Source: Bacilli bacterium (lineage in GTDB: Bacteria; Bacillota_I; Bacilli_A; RFN20; CAG-288). Taken from it: a stretch of 64,000 nt of DNA. Made by a program: the position numbers and the translations under genes. The notes beneath the pieces were generated by a model. That model saw only the letters and a program-made list of their open reading frames with translations, searched no databases and had not been told where the DNA came from. Positions 8,683-17,020 of this stretch are shown piece by piece (the first letter of the stretch is position 1; every line of letters begins with the position of its first letter). The stretch spans positions 186,001 to 250,000 of the forward strand of contig JALCRV010000002.1 of NCBI GenBank assembly GCA_022652945.1, written 5' to 3'.

Positions 8683-10272
8683 TTAGCTTGTGGCCTCCAT
8701 GTCGTTAAAGAGGCGGATGGTCCTTTTCGGAAAACTTACGCTGAAAGGCAGCCCGAGAAGGATAATCGAGACTAAACTGACTCCTAGAACCAAGAGCAAA
8801 TCGGCTTTATAGTAGGAAGCCAGGATTGAGGCTAAAAAGGAAACGGTCGGCAACAGATAAGAGTAAAGGGAAGAGAAGACTCTCTCCCTTTTCTTATCTC
8901 CGCCTTTCAGTTCCTCGTAAAGGGATATCAGATCATAAGTGAGCAGGAATAAGGCGCAGATAATAAACCCGAAGACGAACACCTGCCAAGGGATTGTCTT
9001 CTCGATAAAAAGAACAAGAAGAGTGATGACTAAACTTAGTAAGGACAAAGAGTAAGGAACTAAAACCTTAATGGCCAGTTGCTTCCCAGGTTTTAAAGGC
9101 AAGGTCTTCATTAATCTGATATTTCCGCCTTCTCCCCCGATAAAGCTATCAGCACCTTGAGCGATCAGGACGGAGAACAGCATTAATAAAAGGATATCGA
9201 TCAAAGGAATAAACGATGGCATCACCGTCACATAATAGGCCATGACCCCGTTCGTAAAGATAGTATTTAAAGCCGAAATCACCAGATACGCCAAATAAGG
9301 CTCGACGGCCAGTAAGCCGATATAGGAGAAAAGATAATCGGAATCCTTAAAGAGGATTGAGAGTTCTTTGACAATCAAGGCTTTCAGCGGCGAAAGGACT
9401 TTTAAGTTCACTTTGCTCGTGGAACCTTTCTCGCTGATGGTTAAAGTCCGGAAGGCATTATAGGAAGAAATCGTGATCACCAGCCCGAGGATTAAAACCC
9501 CGATTGACATCGTAATAAAAGGCAACAGATCCTTGAAGGATCCGTATAAGTAAGCATTCAGTAAAAAGACGGTCGGAATCAATTTTTCCTTAAGGCTCGT
9601 TAAAGCCGCTAAGTTTGCCGTAGTGAACAAGCTATCCAAGGAATCGGAAGCCACGAGCTGGATAAAGACACTTAAGACCCTCGAATATAAAAAGGCTAGC
9701 CCTCCTAAGACCACTAAAGCGGTCAGCAGTTGAATTACGAGGTGCTTTCGTAGATATTCCGCCAGCAGATGGTAAGGATAGACCAGAATCAAAGCTAGGC
9801 CGATTTCCTGGACTGACATGAATAAAGGATATAAGACCGCGAGGAAGTAATAGAAAGGAGCCTTTGAAAAGACGGTCCCGTAGGCGATTAGAACCGGGAA
9901 AGAAAAGAGCATTCCGGTGAAATATTGAGCGACAAATAAGAACAGCAGCTTCGAGGTGATTAAGTCAGCGGAATCAATCGGGTAAGCCGCCAGTTGTTCC
10001 ATATCCTTCTTATTAAAGAACAGTTTCCTAGCCTGCCCGGTGGCAATTAAAGACATCAAAAGAGAAATGATAAAAAGGAAAAGGGTCAGCAAAGCTTCCG
10101 GAGCCCGAGAATAAGGCAAAATCTTCACCAAGGTCGAACGGAAGATAAAGACCTCAAGAAAGACAAAACCAGCCAGCAACAAAAGACTTAAAAGCCGCGA
10201 GGGGAGATTCTTTTTGAATGAAGTCCCCTGCGGAAACATCAGTTTAAAGTCTTTGGCCAGCAAAGTTAACAT
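8683..10272 (-). CDS. ABC transporter permease (ABC-2-like exporter)
   Basis: 529 residues with about twelve hydrophobic segments spread over the whole length, and a basic N-terminus. The segment KKDMEQLAAYPIDS between early helices is typical of large ABC-exporter permeases of the ABC-2 type found in Gram-positive bacteria. It begins immediately at the stop codon of the ATPase gene (TAG then ATG, with GGAGG 10 nt upstream), so the two form one transporter. The substrate cannot be read from the sequence. The position between secreted proteins and the signal peptidase suggests a surface or export role rather than nutrient uptake, and no solute-binding protein is linked. Confidence 0.8.
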   Translation of the reverse strand: MLTLLAKDFKLMFPQGTSFKKNLPSRLLSLLLLAGFVFLEVFIFRSTLVKILPYSRAPEALLTLFLFIISLLMSLIATGQARKLFFNKKDMEQLAAYPIDSADLITSKLLFLFVAQYFTGMLFSFPVLIAYGTVFSKAPFYYFLAVLYPLFMSVQEIGLALILVYPYHLLAEYLRKHLVIQLLTALVVLGGLAFLYSRVLSVFIQLVASDSLDSLFTTANLAALTSLKEKLIPTVFLLNAYLYGSFKDLLPFITMSIGVLILGLVITISSYNAFRTLTISEKGSTSKVNLKVLSPLKALIVKELSILFKDSDYLFSYIGLLAVEPYLAYLVISALNTIFTNGVMAYYVTVMPSFIPLIDILLLMLFSVLIAQGADSFIGGEGGNIRLMKTLPLKPGKQLAIKVLVPYSLSLLSLVITLLVLFIEKTIPWQVFVFGFIICALFLLTYDLISLYEELKGGDKKRERVFSSLYSYLLPTVSFLASILASYYKADLLLVLGVSLVSIILLGLPFSVSFPKRTIRLFNDMEATS

Positions 10273-11079
10273 CTACTTATTGCCTCCGTACGTATCCATA
10301 AAGATTCTCGGCAGTTGCAGACGGCGGTTCGGCTCTTTATTCAAATCGAAGAGGGAAGCCACCTTTCCATCGTTGATAATCGCGATTCGGTCGCAGAGTT
10401 TCGCCACCATTTCGATATTATGGGAAGTGATAAAGACCGTCTTCCCGTGGGTGGCGTACTCTTTCATCATGTTCTTCAGCTCCTCGATGGCCATGATATC
10501 CAAGCCGACGGTCGGCTCATCGAGAATCCAAATATCCGGGTTATGAAGTAAAGAGGAGATAAGGCAGACCTTCTGCTTCATACCGTGAGAGTAATCTCTG
10601 ATCGGGCGAGTCAAATCCTCTCCGCTTAGACCTAGCCGGTTAGAAAGATAGGCGACATTTTCGCGGAATTCCTTCTCGTTCAGCCCGAAAATCGAAGCCA
10701 CAAACTCCAAATAATCGTAGCCGCTCATCACTTCGTAACAAGTCGGCTCCGAAGGGACGTAACCGAAAGAATACTTCGCATCGATCGTTTCCTTTTTAAT
10801 ATCGAATCCGTTAAGGGTGATGCTGCCTTGGTTAAAAGACTTCACCCCGACCATACAGTCGATAGTGGTGGATTTACCAACCCCGTTCTTGCCGACGAAG
10901 CCGAACAGCTCGCCATGTTTGACTTCCAAATCCAAACCCTTCAGGACTTCTTTCTTGCCGTAGGACTTATAAAGCCCCTTAATTAAAATCGCCGGGGTTT
11001 CTTCCTTGGGTGTCTCTTCTTTCAATTCCGGAGTGGGAGAAGCGGATTCATTTTCTGCTTTAATGTTTTCGGTTTCCAT
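10273..11079 (-). CDS. ABC transporter ATP-binding protein
   Basis: A complete ABC ATPase domain: Walker A GKNGVGKST (about residues 63-71 from the chosen start), a signature motif in the variant form YSHGMKQK instead of LSGGQ, Walker B WILDEPTVGLD, and the switch His in ITSHN. This is the subtype that energises ABC-2 exporters. The first 30 residues form a charged Glu/Lys/Pro extension. A GTG at 11097 in the same frame would lengthen the protein by 6 residues, but the ATG at 11079 has GGAGAGG exactly 9 nt upstream and is preferred; with it the overlap with the upstream gene disappears. Partner permease follows without any gap. Confidence 0.9.
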   Translation of the reverse strand: METENIKAENESASPTPELKEETPKEETPAILIKGLYKSYGKKEVLKGLDLEVKHGELFGFVGKNGVGKSTTIDCMVGVKSFNQGSITLNGFDIKKETIDAKYSFGYVPSEPTCYEVMSGYDYLEFVASIFGLNEKEFRENVAYLSNRLGLSGEDLTRPIRDYSHGMKQKVCLISSLLHNPDIWILDEPTVGLDIMAIEELKNMMKEYATHGKTVFITSHNIEMVAKLCDRIAIINDGKVASLFDLNKEPNRRLQLPRIFMDTYGGNK

Positions 11080-11084
11080 CTTGC

Positions 11085-12395
11085 TTATCCTCTCCACCCG
11101 GTCTTCTTCAACCAGATTAGTTTCTTCTTATTCGCTTCGATCAGAGCCCAGGAAGAAGAGCAATCAAGGCAGGTGAAAGTATTATCTTCTTTTAAAGCCA
11201 GTTGCCTAGAGGCGCAGAAAGGGCAGAAAGAGGTGTAGATCTCTTCGCTGCCTTCTTCGACGAAGACGAAAGAGGTTAATAGGCTTCTGATCGCCTCTTC
11301 CTCTTTTAGGCCCAGATTAAAGATCTTCGTCTCATCTTTAAATATCCGCCCATCCCCCCAGATCGAAAGGGAAATCAGATCATCATTTTCTCCTGCTGTT
11401 TGTTCTTTTAATAAAGCGAAGGATAAATCAGGATCGGAAATCATCAGGTGGGTGGCCTTAATACCTTCTGGGCTTTCATACTCGAAGCTGATCTTGCCTT
11501 CCTCGAGATACTTTAACGTCAGCTTAAAAGGCTCTTTGACAAACTTCAGCTCTCCGCTTAACTTTAAGGTCCCAGCGGCGAAAGAAATATCTTTCCGGCC
11601 CGATTCTGTCGCTAATTCCCAATCTTCTTTCTTAAGTTCCTTAAGGATAATCAAGAAGAAATAAATGCTTAAATCCTTGCTGGCCTCTAAAGGCTGGAAG
11701 GATGAAAACATCTTCCGATAGTAACGGAAGCAGTAATTGTACAGGTTATCTTTTAAAAGAATATTAGTCGGAACGATTCTGGAAGAGATGGCTTTAGCCT
11801 TGGAGACTTCGCGGTAAAACCACGTCTCCTTGATCCTTTTCAGTTTCCTCTCTAGCTTCCTAAGTTCCTTGAAACCCTCTTCCACCTGGCTTTTGGCATT
11901 GCTTAAAGGGCGATTTGAAGAGATGTTTCCGATCAGGTAGGCGTAGAAAGAACGATAAGCCAGAACATCGAGGTCGATCATATTCAGGACCTTGACGATA
12001 AAGATATTTTCATAAATCTTGATATCATCCACACTCTGCAGATGATGGACGTATTCCGGCACCATGCCCTGGCGGCTCTTTTTCCATAAAGTCGGATCTT
12101 GAGCGGTCTGTTGGAACATATCCGGCAAGACCAAAGAAGCTTTTTGAGCCCTGACTAATTCCTCCTCACCGCGCGGGGAGAAATGCGGATGGGCGATGAT
12201 GGAGATGATAACGGAAAGGATGAAATTCTCTTCCTTGAAGCGGGAAAGGTCAGACTGAAAAGAGATATCCTGCAAAGGCTTAAGTTTAAAAGTGCCGATA
12301 TCTTTATAGAAAGATGCAATCGTCTTCTTTTCCTTCAGCTGTCTTTGGATATCGCGTAAGGCGATTTTCAGGCTTTGCGCTTCCTGCTCATTCAT
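11085..12395 (-). CDS. Uncharacterised protein with DUF2357/McrC-like N-terminal region and C-terminal zinc ribbon
   Basis: 436 residues, no signal peptide. The segment around residues 117-145 (DDIKIYENIFIVKVL, then an all-helical region with a long Lys/Glu coiled coil at about 165-195) resembles the DUF2357 region of McrC-like partners of McrB-type AAA+ proteins, where a conserved Glu-Asn-x-Phe occurs. No PD-(D/E)xK nuclease motif is visible. The C-terminus is a zinc ribbon with Cys391, Cys394, Cys409 and Cys412. It starts 3 bp after the AAA+ gene, fitting a McrB/McrC-like pair that lost its nuclease. The relationship is inferred from order and a short motif; a profile search is needed to confirm it. 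Confidence 0.45.
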   Translation of the reverse strand: MNEQEAQSLKIALRDIQRQLKEKKTIASFYKDIGTFKLKPLQDISFQSDLSRFKEENFILSVIISIIAHPHFSPRGEEELVRAQKASLVLPDMFQQTAQDPTLWKKSRQGMVPEYVHHLQSVDDIKIYENIFIVKVLNMIDLDVLAYRSFYAYLIGNISSNRPLSNAKSQVEEGFKELRKLERKLKRIKETWFYREVSKAKAISSRIVPTNILLKDNLYNYCFRYYRKMFSSFQPLEASKDLSIYFFLIILKELKKEDWELATESGRKDISFAAGTLKLSGELKFVKEPFKLTLKYLEEGKISFEYESPEGIKATHLMISDPDLSFALLKEQTAGENDDLISLSIWGDGRIFKDETKIFNLGLKEEEAIRSLLTSFVFVEEGSEEIYTSFCPFCASRQLALKEDNTFTCLDCSSSWALIEANKKKLIWLKKTGWRG

Positions 12396-12398
12396 CTT

Positions 12399-14192
12399 TT
12401 ATAGTTTCCTGATAAGCGAGTTTAGCTCCGCTTCCGAAAGAGCGAAAACACCCTTGCCGTACTTCTTCTCGATTAAGGCGAGCAGATGGTTAAGCCCGTC
12501 TTTTACATAATCCTCGAAGCGGCCTTCTAACTTTGTAAGGACCTTGCCGGCGAGGATGAAATCCAGCGCTTCATCTTTGCTTCCGCCACAGCTGACGTAA
12601 ACCGGGACGAAAGTCAGCATCTGATTAAGGATACGGTTACCGTAAGTTACATCGAATTCATCTTTGATGTAGTCGCAGACTTCTTGGAAATCATCTAATT
12701 CCTTGTTGGACAAGGAATTATTCTTGGTCTGTAAAGCTTCTTCGAAAAGGGCGTTAAGCTTGGTTTCGGAGAGGACGACCGGCTTAACCTTCTCATCGAC
12801 GGTGAACGGTTCGTTTCGCTCCGCGAAGTCAATCGTGACCGCACGGTCGTAGACCTTATTCGTGATGGAGAAAGTCGAATCATCTTTGTTGGCCGTCCCG
12901 ATGAAATAGGAGTTCGTCGGGATTCTCACGCAGCCGTTTTCCAGATGAGCCGGCGGCAGGAAATCATAAGGCATATTCATCAACTTGATCTTCCATTCCG
13001 AAGAAGGGAATTCCAAGACGGAGAGGAAATCTGCAAAGTAATATTCGATACGGGAGATGTTCATTTCATCCAGAACGAACAGATTGACCCGGTCTGGATC
13101 GTAAGAAGCTTCGTAAAGGTTAGAAAGGAACTCCGTCTCCTGATAGGAATTGGAGAAGGAATTAAAGTAACCGATGACAGAAGTCTTATCTCTCCAAGTG
13201 GCTTGGACGGAGACGAAGGTCACCTTAGCGGAGATGAACTCAGCAAAATATCTCGGCAAGGAAGATTTTCCGGTGCCGGAAAGGCCTTCGAGAATCAACA
13301 ACCTGGAAGAAGAAAACCCTGCGATAAAGGCTCTGATCACACCAGGAGTGAAATAAAGCTTTTGCTCTTTAGCTAACCAGTTGCGGAAATCATCACATAA
13401 CTTCTTTAATGTAATCTCATCCGCATCGACTTTCTCAACTGTGTAACCTTGATACTTGCTATCAATTGAGGACAAAGTCGGGAAGACTTTCTCCCTATCA
13501 TCAAGCTTAACAGCGGCTTCTTTTTCTTCATCCGGGGTCGCGGAAGCAACGATGGCTCCACCTTCACCCCCGGCGATTCCGCCTTGGGAGAGCACGGGCG
13601 CGACATCTCCGAAACTTTGAGCGACATTAGTCTCCGTATCCGGCTCATCACCTAAATCAGGAGTCTTATTATCCACTTTAAAAGGCTTATCGATTTTTAC
13701 CAGATTAACTACCAGCATTACCCCGGCTGCGACGATTATGAAAGCAAAGAAATAAATAATTGCGGTGCAAGCCAGACATTGCCAGAGATAAGAAAAAACA
13801 TTCTTGACGCTTTCCGCATTAAAAGGCAGTTGGAATAAAAAACCGACACCGAAAGAAAGAAGCAAGCAAATAACCAAGGTAGCTAAGTAAACCAGCCACA
13901 TTCTCCAGTCGTTAGGGTTCTTTTTCGTAGTGACGGCGAATCTCACTTCGTAGATGATAGCGGCAACGAAGACCACTAGATATAACCCGACTAAGGACAT
14001 GAAGATAAATCCGTTGATCTTCGGTTCCACCAAGACAAAACCGATGCTGGTGGCCATCAGGGCAATCGGGTTATCTTTGGAAAGGAAGATAAAAGACCCG
14101 TCCAGACAGAGACCGGTAAAAAGCATCAGGAAATAGAAGGCGGCTGCCAGAGCGATACCGATCAGGTTCTTACGTGTAAAATAGTTTTTCAT
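12399..14192 (-). CDS. Membrane-anchored McrB-like AAA+ ATPase
   Basis: 597 residues. About five transmembrane helices fill residues 10-165, followed by an acidic, Gly/Ala-rich linker (about 170-270) and an AAA+ domain. Walker A is GLSGTGKSS at about 302-310, Walker B is LFVLDEMN at about 366-373 followed by ISRIEYYFADFLSVLE, a run characteristic of the McrB/DynA-like family, and a sensor segment reads GTANKDD. Cytoplasmic McrB works with McrC as a modification-dependent nuclease, but a multi-helix membrane anchor is not part of classic McrB. The gene lies between the SipW peptidase and the zinc-ribbon gene. It may drive remodelling of a membrane or surface complex; this is inference from context. 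Confidence 0.8.
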   Translation of the reverse strand: MKNYFTRKNLIGIALAAAFYFLMLFTGLCLDGSFIFLSKDNPIALMATSIGFVLVEPKINGFIFMSLVGLYLVVFVAAIIYEVRFAVTTKKNPNDWRMWLVYLATLVICLLLSFGVGFLFQLPFNAESVKNVFSYLWQCLACTAIIYFFAFIIVAAGVMLVVNLVKIDKPFKVDNKTPDLGDEPDTETNVAQSFGDVAPVLSQGGIAGGEGGAIVASATPDEEKEAAVKLDDREKVFPTLSSIDSKYQGYTVEKVDADEITLKKLCDDFRNWLAKEQKLYFTPGVIRAFIAGFSSSRLLILEGLSGTGKSSLPRYFAEFISAKVTFVSVQATWRDKTSVIGYFNSFSNSYQETEFLSNLYEASYDPDRVNLFVLDEMNISRIEYYFADFLSVLEFPSSEWKIKLMNMPYDFLPPAHLENGCVRIPTNSYFIGTANKDDSTFSITNKVYDRAVTIDFAERNEPFTVDEKVKPVVLSETKLNALFEEALQTKNNSLSNKELDDFQEVCDYIKDEFDVTYGNRILNQMLTFVPVYVSCGGSKDEALDFILAGKVLTKLEGRFEDYVKDGLNHLLALIEKKYGKGVFALSEAELNSLIRKL

Positions 14193-14247
14193 TTTTCTTG
14201 CTCCCTTAAATTTATATTGATATATAGATTACCTATATATAAAAACC

Positions 14248-15276
14248 TTATTTAGTCTTCTTATCCTCTTTTTGACAAGGAATCTCGGTGGAAGTCGTCT
14301 TCTCTTGGCCTTGAGCGTCTTTCACGGTCTTGATAAGAAGGGGATTTGCTTCTTCCTCCGGTTTGGCATCTTTTTTCTCGGTCTTTTCTAAAAAACCTTT
14401 CTGATTGAACTTATAGGCGAAGCCTTTATAGTAAATCGTTTCTTCATAGGAACTTTCCGCTTCGAGAGAAGCGGAATCTCCCCCACTCAGATCGATGGCG
14501 GAGAGCAGTAACTTCGTCCTTTCCTGCTGAGCCGATTCGATCTTAGAAGAAAAACGGTCGATCATGCTTAAACAATAGATGACGGAAATAATCGTGATAA
14601 TGCCAGGATAAGATTGCATAAAAAGAATAACGATACCGATCCCGTTGGCTTTTTTATCAGCGTATTTACCGATGATATCTTTAAAAACGGGATGGTAAAC
14701 ATCCGAGGCGTTATTGGCATCCCCTCTAGTCGTATAACTCGTCACTCCGTTTTCCTCGTTGACAGCGATGATCCGGTGGATGATGTTGACGTTCTTGTCA
14801 TTTTTATAAGCTACGACATCGTAAACTTTAAGCTCGCTTTCTGCGTTTACCTTATTCAGAACCAAGATATCGTAAGTTTGAAACTGATTATTTAGGTCTT
14901 CGGTCACCAGATAATCGTTGGAAGCATTCTTTTCCGACATCGAACCCGAAGCGCAGACCATCAAGGAAGAGTTACCTAAATGGAACTGGTTTCCCCCGAT
15001 TTTATCAATCAAAGCTAAACAAAAAAGAGGGACCACCACGCATAGGAAGGCAATATAAAGCACCTTTCCGACTATGGCTGATCTCTTTTTTTGCTCCATC
15101 GTTTTCGGATCGCTGGCTTTTAAGGCTTTATCGATCAATTCGATATCCCTCTCACCCGCGGCGGTCTCTTTGACCGCCGAACGGGCGAAGGAGGTATAAA
15201 GAATCGTGAAGACAACGCAGAAGCTAGCTAACCCGATAATCGTCACGACTAGAGCGATGATATCGAGGGTTGACAT
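14248..15276 (-). CDS. sipW: SipW/ER-type signal peptidase I
   Basis: 342 residues with membrane helices at about 5-30, 70-92 and 212-238. The peptidase motifs are ASGSM (catalytic Ser112), DVVAYK, IIHRI (His167 in place of the Lys of ordinary bacterial signal peptidases) and TRGDANNASD. This Ser-His arrangement is typical of the archaeal/ER/SipW class, which in Bacillus matures TasA-type fibre proteins. It follows the TasA-like gene by 21 bp with no clear ribosome binding site, so translation probably depends on coupling. A charged C-terminal tail of about 100 residues is longer than in Bacillus SipW. Clients are likely the proteins at 1558-2205, 15298-15963 and 16406-17020. Confidence 0.9.
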   Translation of the reverse strand: MSTLDIIALVVTIIGLASFCVVFTILYTSFARSAVKETAAGERDIELIDKALKASDPKTMEQKKRSAIVGKVLYIAFLCVVVPLFCLALIDKIGGNQFHLGNSSLMVCASGSMSEKNASNDYLVTEDLNNQFQTYDILVLNKVNAESELKVYDVVAYKNDKNVNIIHRIIAVNEENGVTSYTTRGDANNASDVYHPVFKDIIGKYADKKANGIGIVILFMQSYPGIITIISVIYCLSMIDRFSSKIESAQQERTKLLLSAIDLSGGDSASLEAESSYEETIYYKGFAYKFNQKGFLEKTEKKDAKPEEEANPLLIKTVKDAQGQEKTTSTEIPCQKEDKKTK

Positions 15277-15297
15277 CGAATATTAATTTGATTTCGA

Positions 15298-15963
15298 TTA
15301 GTTGATTTCCGCAGTGACGGTAATATTGAAGCCGGTGGAAAGGTTTCCCATCAAATCGTGGAAGTCGGTTAATTCGTTGGTAACGGTCGTAATATCTTTG
15401 GCTTTGCCGTCAGTGTTATTATCGTAGTATTCGCCAGGATTGACTCCGCCAAAAGCGGTGCCCCAACTAAAAGCAATCTCGTAACTGACATCATAACCAG
15501 TGCCATTCTCGGTTAAGCCGGAACCAGAAGTAAGGGTAACTGGAGCAGTAACGCAATCCGGAAGGACGATGTAGTCTTTTCCAGCGGCAGCCGAAGCGGT
15601 GACACCAGAAGGGACACTCATCGCAATCGTCACATCCTTAACGTAAGCTTTCGGGGAAACGGTGCAAGTCAAGGTTATTTTGAGATTCTCAAAGTTAGTC
15701 CCATCGTTACGAACACGGCCAGTGGTGTCGGTTTGTTCAGGCTCAAAACTGAAGGATTGAGGTGTGCTTAAAGCGATATCGCTGATGGTGATGTTAGTTG
15801 GACTCACTTGGCCGACGGTGACATTGCCAGCTTTAGCCTTGTTGGCGTTAGCCGAGATGACCCAGGCCGCAAAGCCGGTGGCGATCAAGGAAACGGAAGC
15901 GAATAAGCAGACACCTAAGATAATTCTCTTTCTCTTATAAGTCTTTCTTGTCATTTTAGTCAT
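15298..15963 (-). CDS. TasA/camelysin-like secreted fibre protein
   Basis: 221 residues. A very basic N-terminus (TRKTYKRKR) precedes a hydrophobic helix ending in GFAAWVIS, the SipW-type signal. The mature part is Ser/Thr/Val-rich and predicted all-beta. Its C-terminal half (FSWGTAFGGVNPGEYY, then DFHDLM and FNITVTAEI) clearly matches the neighbour at 16406-17020, so the two are paralogues. TasA-type proteins polymerise into matrix fibres at the cell surface. An ATG 27 bp upstream is in frame, but the ATG at 15963 has TAGGAGGA at 15972-15979 with ideal spacing and is chosen. The signal peptidase gene follows directly. Confidence 0.8.
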   Translation of the reverse strand: MTKMTRKTYKRKRIILGVCLFASVSLIATGFAAWVISANANKAKAGNVTVGQVSPTNITISDIALSTPQSFSFEPEQTDTTGRVRNDGTNFENLKITLTCTVSPKAYVKDVTIAMSVPSGVTASAAAGKDYIVLPDCVTAPVTLTSGSGLTENGTGYDVSYEIAFSWGTAFGGVNPGEYYDNNTDGKAKDITTVTNELTDFHDLMGNLSTGFNITVTAEIN

Positions 15964-16013
15964 GGTTTTAAATCCTCCTATTGATTTCAATTGACCATTA
16001 AGTCTCGCAATGG

Positions 16014-16032
16014 TAAGGGATAGTCTCCCTTA
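16014..16032 (-). other. Short hairpin in the leader of the TasA-like gene
   Basis: TAAGGGA (16014-16020) and TCCCTTA (16026-16032) form a 7-bp stem with a 5-nt loop about 50 nt before the start at 15963. No T-run follows on either strand, so it is more likely an mRNA structure than a terminator. Confidence 0.4.
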
Positions 16033-16174
16033 TCTATAGAAGTATCAGATTAGTTTTCCTATATCTGGTACATTAAATAATACCATTTTATTAGGCAGAA
16101 ATTAACTATTTATTTTCCTCCTTTTCCTCAATAAATTATTGATTTATTAACAATGATGGCTTTTTATGAATCAT

Positions 16175-16246
16175 CCTAAGAGCAGCAAGTAAAGCCCAAG
16201 GAGGTAATAAATGCCTTAAATAGCACCTTTTACCTGCTGCTTTAGG
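16175..16246. repeat. Long imperfect hairpin with SD/anti-SD loop
   Basis: The arm at 16175-16193 (CCTAA, GCAGCA, GTAAA) pairs with 16228-16246 (TTTAC, TGCTGC, TTAGG), interrupted by one bulge and one mismatch. The 32-nt loop contains AAGGAGG (16198-16204), a 6-nt spacer and ATG CCT TAA (16211-16219) on the plus strand. On the minus strand, the direction of the surrounding genes, the same loop reads TACCTCCTT, complementary to Shine-Dalgarno sequences. Function unknown. Confidence 0.6.
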
Positions 16247-16405
16247 AATAAACATAAGGTTGTTGAATCATCCAAGAGAAATAAGCAAAAGAAAACTATT
16301 AAACCATAGTCCTAACTAAAGAGGGAAAACATTAGTGCTTTCCTTCAGAACTTATGCGAATAAATCTGACTGGCTTAAGTATAAAGTCAGCGTTTGATGA
16401 GTTAA

Positions 16406-17020
16406 TTAAGCAGCAGTCGCAGTGACGGTGATAGTAAATGTAACACCAGAAAGATCATCGTGGAGAGCAGTGAGATTGTCACTAGCTGCGGTATGATAAG
16501 TAGCGTAGTCATTATGCGGAGAGGTTGAATAATAAGTTTCCGGATTCACATTGCCGAAAGCGGAACCCCAAGTGAAAACTACAGGGACATCGATAGTTCC
16601 ATGTCCTGTCGAAAGTGCAGCCTTCTTATCACCTAAAGTCGGGAGGGCCCCAACTAAGTTAGCGGTAACAGCCGACTGATATTTTGTGTCATTGGAAGCG
16701 GCAATCGAAAGAGTGAATGTGTCAACAGCAGTATAATTGGTGACAACCAGATGCAAAGTGCAGGTGAGATTCTCGGTATGGTCGCTGTTTTTTAACCAAG
16801 CGCAGGGATGAGAAGCTAAACCACCAAAAATGATGGTATTATTGCCGTCGACCCAGGAAGAATTGATGGTGATCGAATTATCCGTGACCGTATCGACAGT
16901 GATCGTCCCAGTAGCGGTAGCTTGCGCGCCCTGGGTGATGACCCAAGCAGAGAAGCCGGCTCCGACTAAAGCGGCAATGCCTAAGACCGAAGAAAGAATA
17001 ACGATAGACTTGGATTTCAT
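16406..17020 (-). CDS. TasA/camelysin-like secreted fibre protein (paralogue)
   Basis: 204 residues with a SipW-type signal (hydrophobic helix ending GFSAWVIT, about residues 5-30). The mature part is beta-rich, with FTWGSAFGNVNPETYY and LHDDLSGVTFTITVTA near the end, matching the gene at 15298-15963. The start at 17020 is preferred over an in-frame ATG 21 bp upstream because AAGGAGGT sits 7 nt before it. It is the first gene of the minus-strand array, so its promoter should lie within 17021-17150, where AT-rich sequence such as TTTATATTATAT is present, but no box pair with good spacing could be fixed. Confidence 0.8.
   Translation of the reverse strand: MKSKSIVILSSVLGIAALVGAGFSAWVITQGAQATATGTITVDTVTDNSITINSSWVDGNNTIIFGGLASHPCAWLKNSDHTENLTCTLHLVVTNYTAVDTFTLSIAASNDTKYQSAVTANLVGALPTLGDKKAALSTGHGTIDVPVVFTWGSAFGNVNPETYYSTSPHNDYATYHTAASDNLTALHDDLSGVTFTITVTATAA

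Larger units (their letters stand above)
15964..16405. other. 442-bp intergenic region between the TasA-like paralogues
   Basis: No plausible gene on either strand. It holds the binding site of the downstream gene (15972-15979), the short hairpin at 16014-16032, a long imperfect inverted repeat at 16175-16246, and a direct repeat (TGAATCATCC with AAGAG nearby) at about 16167 and 16264 flanking that hairpin. It is unexpectedly long for a gap inside an otherwise tightly packed array. Confidence 0.6.

Noticed and set aside
12945-13376. 143-codon plus-strand frame
   Set aside because: Antisense to the AAA+ gene; composition of a shadow frame.
11085-14192. Classical McrBC restriction system
   Set aside because: AAA+ protein has a membrane anchor, no DNA-recognition domain and no visible nuclease partner; neighbours are secretion genes.
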